Source of the DNA: a virus
Direction: 5' to 3' (one strand)
Length of the DNA stretch: 25,009 nucleotides
IMG/VR virus record: IMGVR_UViG_3300034631_000027
Coordinates: 1 to 25,009 of that record
The notes below the pieces were generated by a model. The model had not been told where the DNA came from, ran no database searches, and was given only the letters and a program-made list of their open reading frames with translations. The translations under genes were made by a program, and so were the position numbers. Every line of letters begins with the position of its first letter. The stretch's first letter is position 1. Positions 21,992 to 25,009 of this stretch are shown here, piece after piece.

Positions 21992-23611
21992 CTAGAACTT
22001 GAACTCTACTCGATTGAGGCCGTCACGCATGGCCTCGATCATCGTCACATTAGCCTCGCCGATGTAGATGCCGCCGACTGACTGGTCTTTGTGTCCGGTG
22101 ATCAGATCGGACACGTCGCGGTTGACGCCGTGCCGTGCCAGGGCGGTCTTGAGGGTGTGCCGGAAGCTGTGAAACACCTTGCGAGAGTCGAGAATGCCGA
22201 CCTCGGTCTTATACGTCCGGAGAAACCAGCGGTTGATCTTATCCTCGGGCTCCCAATCCCAAAACAGCTTGGTCTTACCTTGCCGCTTGAGCTGGTCGAC
22301 GTAGTCAAGAAAGCCGCGCTCGAGCAAAGCCTGGTGGATTGGCACCAGGCGTTTCGAGTGGACGTTCTTGGTCGCCTCGACCAGGTCGAACACCCAAACA
22401 CCTTGCTCCTGGTAGATGTCGCCGATCTTGATGCGACGGATCTCGCTGGAGGATCGTGCACCGGTGTAGAGGGCGATCAGAAGTGCCCATTGCCGCGACT
22501 CGTATTTGCTTGGATCTGCGAACAGCGGCGTCCTAAAAAGGCGCTGGAGGTCGTCGCCGGTAAAGCCGACGCGGCTCGGCGCTTCAAAGCTCTTGCCCTT
22601 GTCGATCTTGATACCCCGCGCGGGGTTCTGGTCGACATAGCCGTTCTTGGTCGCCCATCCCAAGATCGTGCTGATATGGGAAAGCCACTTTTCGTTGATG
22701 GTATTGGCGTTGAGGGTCGGGAAGGGCTTGGCGAGTTTCTTGTTGGCCTCGATCGCCTTGGGCAGGATCATGCCGGGAAAGCGCAGCGCGTAGTTGCTCG
22801 GCGTCTCGATCAACGCGTTTTTGTAATTCCGCATATCGGCGACGGCGATTGCTCGAGCGGCAATCCCCTGCCCCAAGAACTCCTGCAACATGCGAACAGC
22901 GACCTTGTGCTCGGCCATGGTCTTTTCCGATAGGCTTCGGCCGCCTGCCGTGCGTTCCCGGTGAAAGAGCGCCAGCACTTCCTCGATCGTCTCGCCGGAT
23001 GCTTTTGTTGCCGCACGCGCTGGAACAGCAGCATCGGGCGCCGGCGCCTCGGGCTGCAACAGCGGGCTTGCTGGTGTCGAGATTGCGATCTTACCGGCGT
23101 CGCGTTCTTCCTGCCTGGTCAGGGCCTCGAGCTGAGCTTCGGCCATCGCTCTTAGCAGTTCGGCCCGATCGAGGTTCGGATCGGCGGCACCGGCGGCGAG
23201 CGCGGCGTTAGCGGCATAACCCATCAGCGCTTCGCATTCCTCGCTCGAGAGCTGCTTCGCGAGCATCAGCCGGAGCAGCATGGCCCGATGCGGCGACGAC
23301 CAGCGGCGCAAGTCTAGGGTTCCACCGTTGGCCCGCTCGCGATCGTCAGCGGCGAGCTCGGCTTCGTAGTGATGCCTGGCCGCCGTCCGCAGGGTCGGCG
23401 CGGCCGCTTGGGTCTTGGCCTTGGCTTCATCAATTTGTCGATAGAAGCGAGCGACCACGGCCGGAGCGTTACGTTCGGCGACCTTTCGATCGCTGCCGAG
23501 CCATTCGCGCAGCTCGCGAGCGCCTACCGTTGCGCGGAGTGCCTCGGGCACGACGACGCGGACAGCAAAACGGCTGTTGATCTCATGCAGGTGCTTGATG
23601 CGCTTTGCCAT
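21992..23611 (-). CDS. Tyrosine integrase
   Basis: 539 aa. The N-terminal region (1-70) resembles the DUF6538-type leader of alphaproteobacterial integrases. A long helical region follows, then a SAM-like core-binding domain (about 205-330), then the catalytic domain with Arg386 in YTGARSSSEIR, His481/Arg484 in FHSFRHT, His507 in TGHKDQ and Tyr516 in GGIYIGE. It integrates the element into the tRNA-Ser gene whose 3' end is about 90 bp away. Two TTTTGTCACC repeats lie 5-26 bp upstream of the ATG, so bound integrase could repress its own gene. No strong Shine-Dalgarno is visible. No excisionase was found. Confidence 0.96.
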   Translation of the reverse strand: MAKRIKHLHEINSRFAVRVVVPEALRATVGARELREWLGSDRKVAERNAPAVVARFYRQIDEAKAKTQAAAPTLRTAARHHYEAELAADDRERANGGTLDLRRWSSPHRAMLLRLMLAKQLSSEECEALMGYAANAALAAGAADPNLDRAELLRAMAEAQLEALTRQEERDAGKIAISTPASPLLQPEAPAPDAAVPARAATKASGETIEEVLALFHRERTAGGRSLSEKTMAEHKVAVRMLQEFLGQGIAARAIAVADMRNYKNALIETPSNYALRFPGMILPKAIEANKKLAKPFPTLNANTINEKWLSHISTILGWATKNGYVDQNPARGIKIDKGKSFEAPSRVGFTGDDLQRLFRTPLFADPSKYESRQWALLIALYTGARSSSEIRRIKIGDIYQEQGVWVFDLVEATKNVHSKRLVPIHQALLERGFLDYVDQLKRQGKTKLFWDWEPEDKINRWFLRTYKTEVGILDSRKVFHSFRHTLKTALARHGVNRDVSDLITGHKDQSVGGIYIGEANVTMIEAMRDGLNRVEFKF

Positions 23612-23615
23612 GTGA

Positions 23616-23637
23616 TTTTGTCACCAGTTTTGTCACC
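23616..23637. promoter_or_regulatory. Right-end arm-type repeats
   Basis: TTTTGTCACC at 23616-23625 and 23628-23637 (12-bp period), followed by a degenerate TTTGTGACT. Same decamer and orientation as at 6501 and 6525 inside the left end. Likely integrase arm sites, placed over the integrase leader. Confidence 0.65.
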
Positions 23638-23650
23638 TGGTTTGTGACTG

Positions 23651-23676
23651 AAAGCCCCGGAATGCAAGGGCTTTTT
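23651..23676 (+). terminator. Hairpin with T-tract between integrase and tRNA
   Basis: AAAGCCC (23651-23657) and GGGCTTT (23668-23674) form a 7-bp stem with a T-run on the plus strand. On the minus strand it ends in only three T, so it would at best be a weak terminator for the tRNA transcript. Confidence 0.5.
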
Positions 23677-23702
23677 GGCGTATCAATGGCTTAGGAAGGT
23701 GG

Positions 23703-23719
23703 TGGCGGAGAGGAAGGGA
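23703..23719. repeat. Right attachment-site core in the tRNA 3' end
   Basis: TGGCGGAGAGGAAGGGA, identical to 6434-6450. It is the complement of the last 17 nt of the tRNA-Ser including CCA, so integration leaves the tRNA intact. Confidence 0.9.
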
Positions 23720-23792
23720 TTCGAACCCTCGAGACAGTTGCCCATCTGCACCCTTAGCAGGGGTGTGCCTTCGACCACTCGGCCACCTCTCC
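23703..23792 (-). tRNA. tRNA-Ser(GCU)
   Basis: A 90-nt gene with CCA encoded. The acceptor arms GGAGAGG and CCTCTCC pair fully, with discriminator G. The anticodon stem CACCC/GGGTG holds loop CTGCTAA with anticodon GCT (plus positions 23756-23758). A long variable arm follows and the T-arm contains GGTTCGAATCC. It decodes AGC and AGT. Its 3' end is the integration target of the element. Confidence 0.97.
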
Positions 23793-23966
23793 GGCAGGGC
23801 CGTGGATAGCGGGAGGGGGGGCGCATGGCAAGTGGTTTTTAGGCGGGTGTGCTGATCGTGGTCGGAAGGCAGCAGGATGAAGATTGTGGAGGGGTGAAAT
23901 CCTTTGTTCTGTCACGAAGAGACGGCTTAATCTTGTCGCGAAACGGGCGAATCGAGGAGTGGCGGC

Positions 23967-24467
23967 ATGGGCTCTGCGTTCGGGGTGATTTTGGGGGGAG
24001 TGCTGGCGGTGCTCGGTTCCGGCGCGGCATTGGCACAAGAAGCGATAGAGGGAACCTGGCGGACGCAATTGCAGTCGGAAATCACCATCGCGCCCTGTGC
24101 CGAAGGCTACTGCGGCGCGCTCAGCAAGATTGTGGTGCCCAGCGAAGGGCTTTCGGCCGACGAGATTGCTGCAGCCGCTGCCATGCCGGTCGAGGCCTAT
24201 ACAGACCACCGCAACAAGGATGCAAGCCTGCGCAGCCGGCCCATGCTGGGGTTGCAAATTCTGACGCTACGCCCCAGCACCAAGCCGGGTATTTATGATG
24301 GCGACATCTACAATCCCCAGGATGGGAATACCTATTCGGGCTATGTGGAGATGGTGACGATGGACCTTATGCGGCTCAATGGCTGCGTGCTCTACAACAT
24401 CATCTGCCGCGGCGAGGATTGGGTCCGGGTGATCCCCGAACCCGAAGTGCTGCCTAGCGCTGGTTGA
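23967..24467 (+). CDS. DUF2147 domain secreted protein
   Basis: 166 aa. A signal peptide is evident (GVILGGVLAVLGSGAALAQ, cleavage near ALA-Q). The mature part has EGTWRTQLQSEITIAPCAEGYCGAL and GDIYNPQDGNTYSGYVEM, which are hallmarks of DUF2147 (PF09917), a periplasmic beta-barrel-like fold of unknown function. Four Cys could form disulfides. It is convergent with the glutathione transferase gene, overlapping its 3' end by 14 bp. Composition is like the core chromosome. Confidence 0.88.
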   Translation: MGSAFGVILGGVLAVLGSGAALAQEAIEGTWRTQLQSEITIAPCAEGYCGALSKIVVPSEGLSADEIAAAAAMPVEAYTDHRNKDASLRSRPMLGLQILTLRPSTKPGIYDGDIYNPQDGNTYSGYVEMVTMDLMRLNGCVLYNIICRGEDWVRVIPEPEVLPSAG

Positions 24468-25009
24468 ACAGGATTTTCTGGGCGTCCTTGTCCTGGCTGA
24501 GATCGCTCGAGGGCTGATCCTTGCCGACCTGGAGGCCTTTGGCGACCGCAGGTCGCTGCCCCAGGCGCTCGATCCAGGCCTTCACATTGGGGAAGTCGTT
24601 GATGTCCTGTCCTTGGCGCTCCCACCCCTGGGCCCAGCCGATCGACATGATGTCGGCGATGGAATAGTCACCTGCGATGTAGTCTTGGCCTTCGAGCTGC
24701 TTGTTGAGCACGCCATAGAGACGGTGGGTTTCGTCGACATAGCGCTTGATGGCGTAGGGGATCTTCTCGGGTGCATAGAGGGCGAAATGGTGGTTTTGGC
24801 CAAGCATGGGGCCGAAACCGCCGGCCTGCCAGAAGACCCATTCATCGACCTTGACCTGCTGGCGCGGATCGGTGGGGTAGAACTTGCCGAACTTGGTCGC
24901 GAGATATTTCAGGATGGCACCCGATTCGAAGATGGAGATGGGCGTGCCCCCGGGACCTTCCGGGTCGACAATGGCCGGAATTTTGTTGTTGGGGGAGATG
25001 GCTAGAAAG
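24454..25009 (-). CDS. Glutathione S-transferase, YfcG/YghU type (cut by window end)
   Basis: The frame stays open to the right edge, so the N-terminal start is missing; about 185 residues are seen. The thioredoxin-like half shows ISPNNKIPAIVD with the conserved cis-Pro and FESGAILKYLA with the Glu-Ser that binds glutathione. The helical half shows WVFWQAGGFGPMLGQNHHF, then APEKIPYAIKRYVDET and YIAGDYSIADI. These match YfcG/YghU-type enzymes, which act as disulfide-bond reductases or peroxidases with glutathione. The C-terminal end is polar and Gln/Asp-rich. Confidence 0.93.
   Translation of the reverse strand, partial: FLAISPNNKIPAIVDPEGPGGTPISIFESGAILKYLATKFGKFYPTDPRQQVKVDEWVFWQAGGFGPMLGQNHHFALYAPEKIPYAIKRYVDETHRLYGVLNKQLEGQDYIAGDYSIADIMSIGWAQGWERQGQDINDFPNVKAWIERLGQRPAVAKGLQVGKDQPSSDLSQDKDAQKILFNQR

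Larger units (their letters stand above)
6434..23719. mobile_element. 17.3-kb integrated phage-like element (satellite or reduced prophage) in tRNA-Ser(GCU)
   Basis: It is bounded by the 17-bp direct repeat TGGCGGAGAGGAAGGGA at 6434-6450 and 23703-23719. The right copy is the 3' end (with CCA) of an intact tRNA-Ser. A tyrosine integrase lies next to the right end, and TTTTGTCACC repeats lie inside both ends. The cargo is HK97-type head, packaging and partial tail genes, an HUH Rep-like protein and small accessory genes. No tail tip, fibre, lysis, excisionase or CI-type repressor gene was found. A normal HK97-like siphophage needs about 35-40 kb, so this is either a satellite that borrows helper functions or a decayed prophage. 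The coding frames look intact, which argues for the first. Confidence 0.85.

Noticed and set aside
22091-22933. A 280-codon plus-strand frame
   Set aside because: Antisense to the catalytic half of the integrase.
1-25009. CRISPR array or insertion sequence
   Set aside because: No regularly spaced repeats of CRISPR size and no transposase or paired terminal inverted repeats were seen.

Overview
The window looks like the chromosome of an alphaproteobacterium, probably Hyphomicrobiales (Devosia-like). This is inferred from the GC-rich code, a DUF2147 gene next to a YfcG-type glutathione transferase, and GTA-type phage proteins; no taxonomic marker gene is present.

Layout: (1) Positions 1-6433 are visibly lower in GC than the rest and look like an accessory island. 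They carry a decayed XRE-type regulator, a membrane protein, two unrecognised small genes, a serine resolvase with a res-like cluster of dyads upstream, and a 1070-aa NACHT NTPase with C-terminal pentapeptide repeats, which is a plausible antiphage STAND protein. (2) Positions 6434-23719 are a 17.3-kb element integrated in the 3' end of a tRNA-Ser(GCU). It is bounded by a perfect 17-bp direct repeat and has TTTTGTCACC arm-type repeats inside both ends. (3) From 23703 rightward comes ordinary chromosome: the intact tRNA-Ser, a DUF2147 secreted protein and a glutathione S-transferase that runs off the window.

The element is nearly all on the minus strand. From right to left it encodes a tyrosine integrase, then one tightly coupled block (many 4-bp ATGA overlaps) of portal, GTA-gp10-like tail chaperone, prohead protease, major capsid, tail tube, tail chaperone, HNH nuclease, minor tail protein M-like, two or three small proteins built from a repeated HTH-like motif, gp6 connector, gp10-like, DUF3168, head-tail adaptor, small and large terminase, and tape measure. 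After a 16-bp perfect inverted repeat come a ribbon-helix-helix-like protein and an HUH (rolling-circle) Rep-like protein. A few small accessory genes lie near the left att site.

The element can plausibly make and fill an HK97-type head and part of a siphovirus tail. I find no tail tip, host-specificity or fibre gene, no holin or endolysin, and no CI/Cro-type repressor. Together with its 17-kb size and rolling-circle-type Rep, this suggests a phage satellite (capsid-forming-island-like) or a reduced prophage dependent on a helper. That interpretation is the main hypothesis to test.
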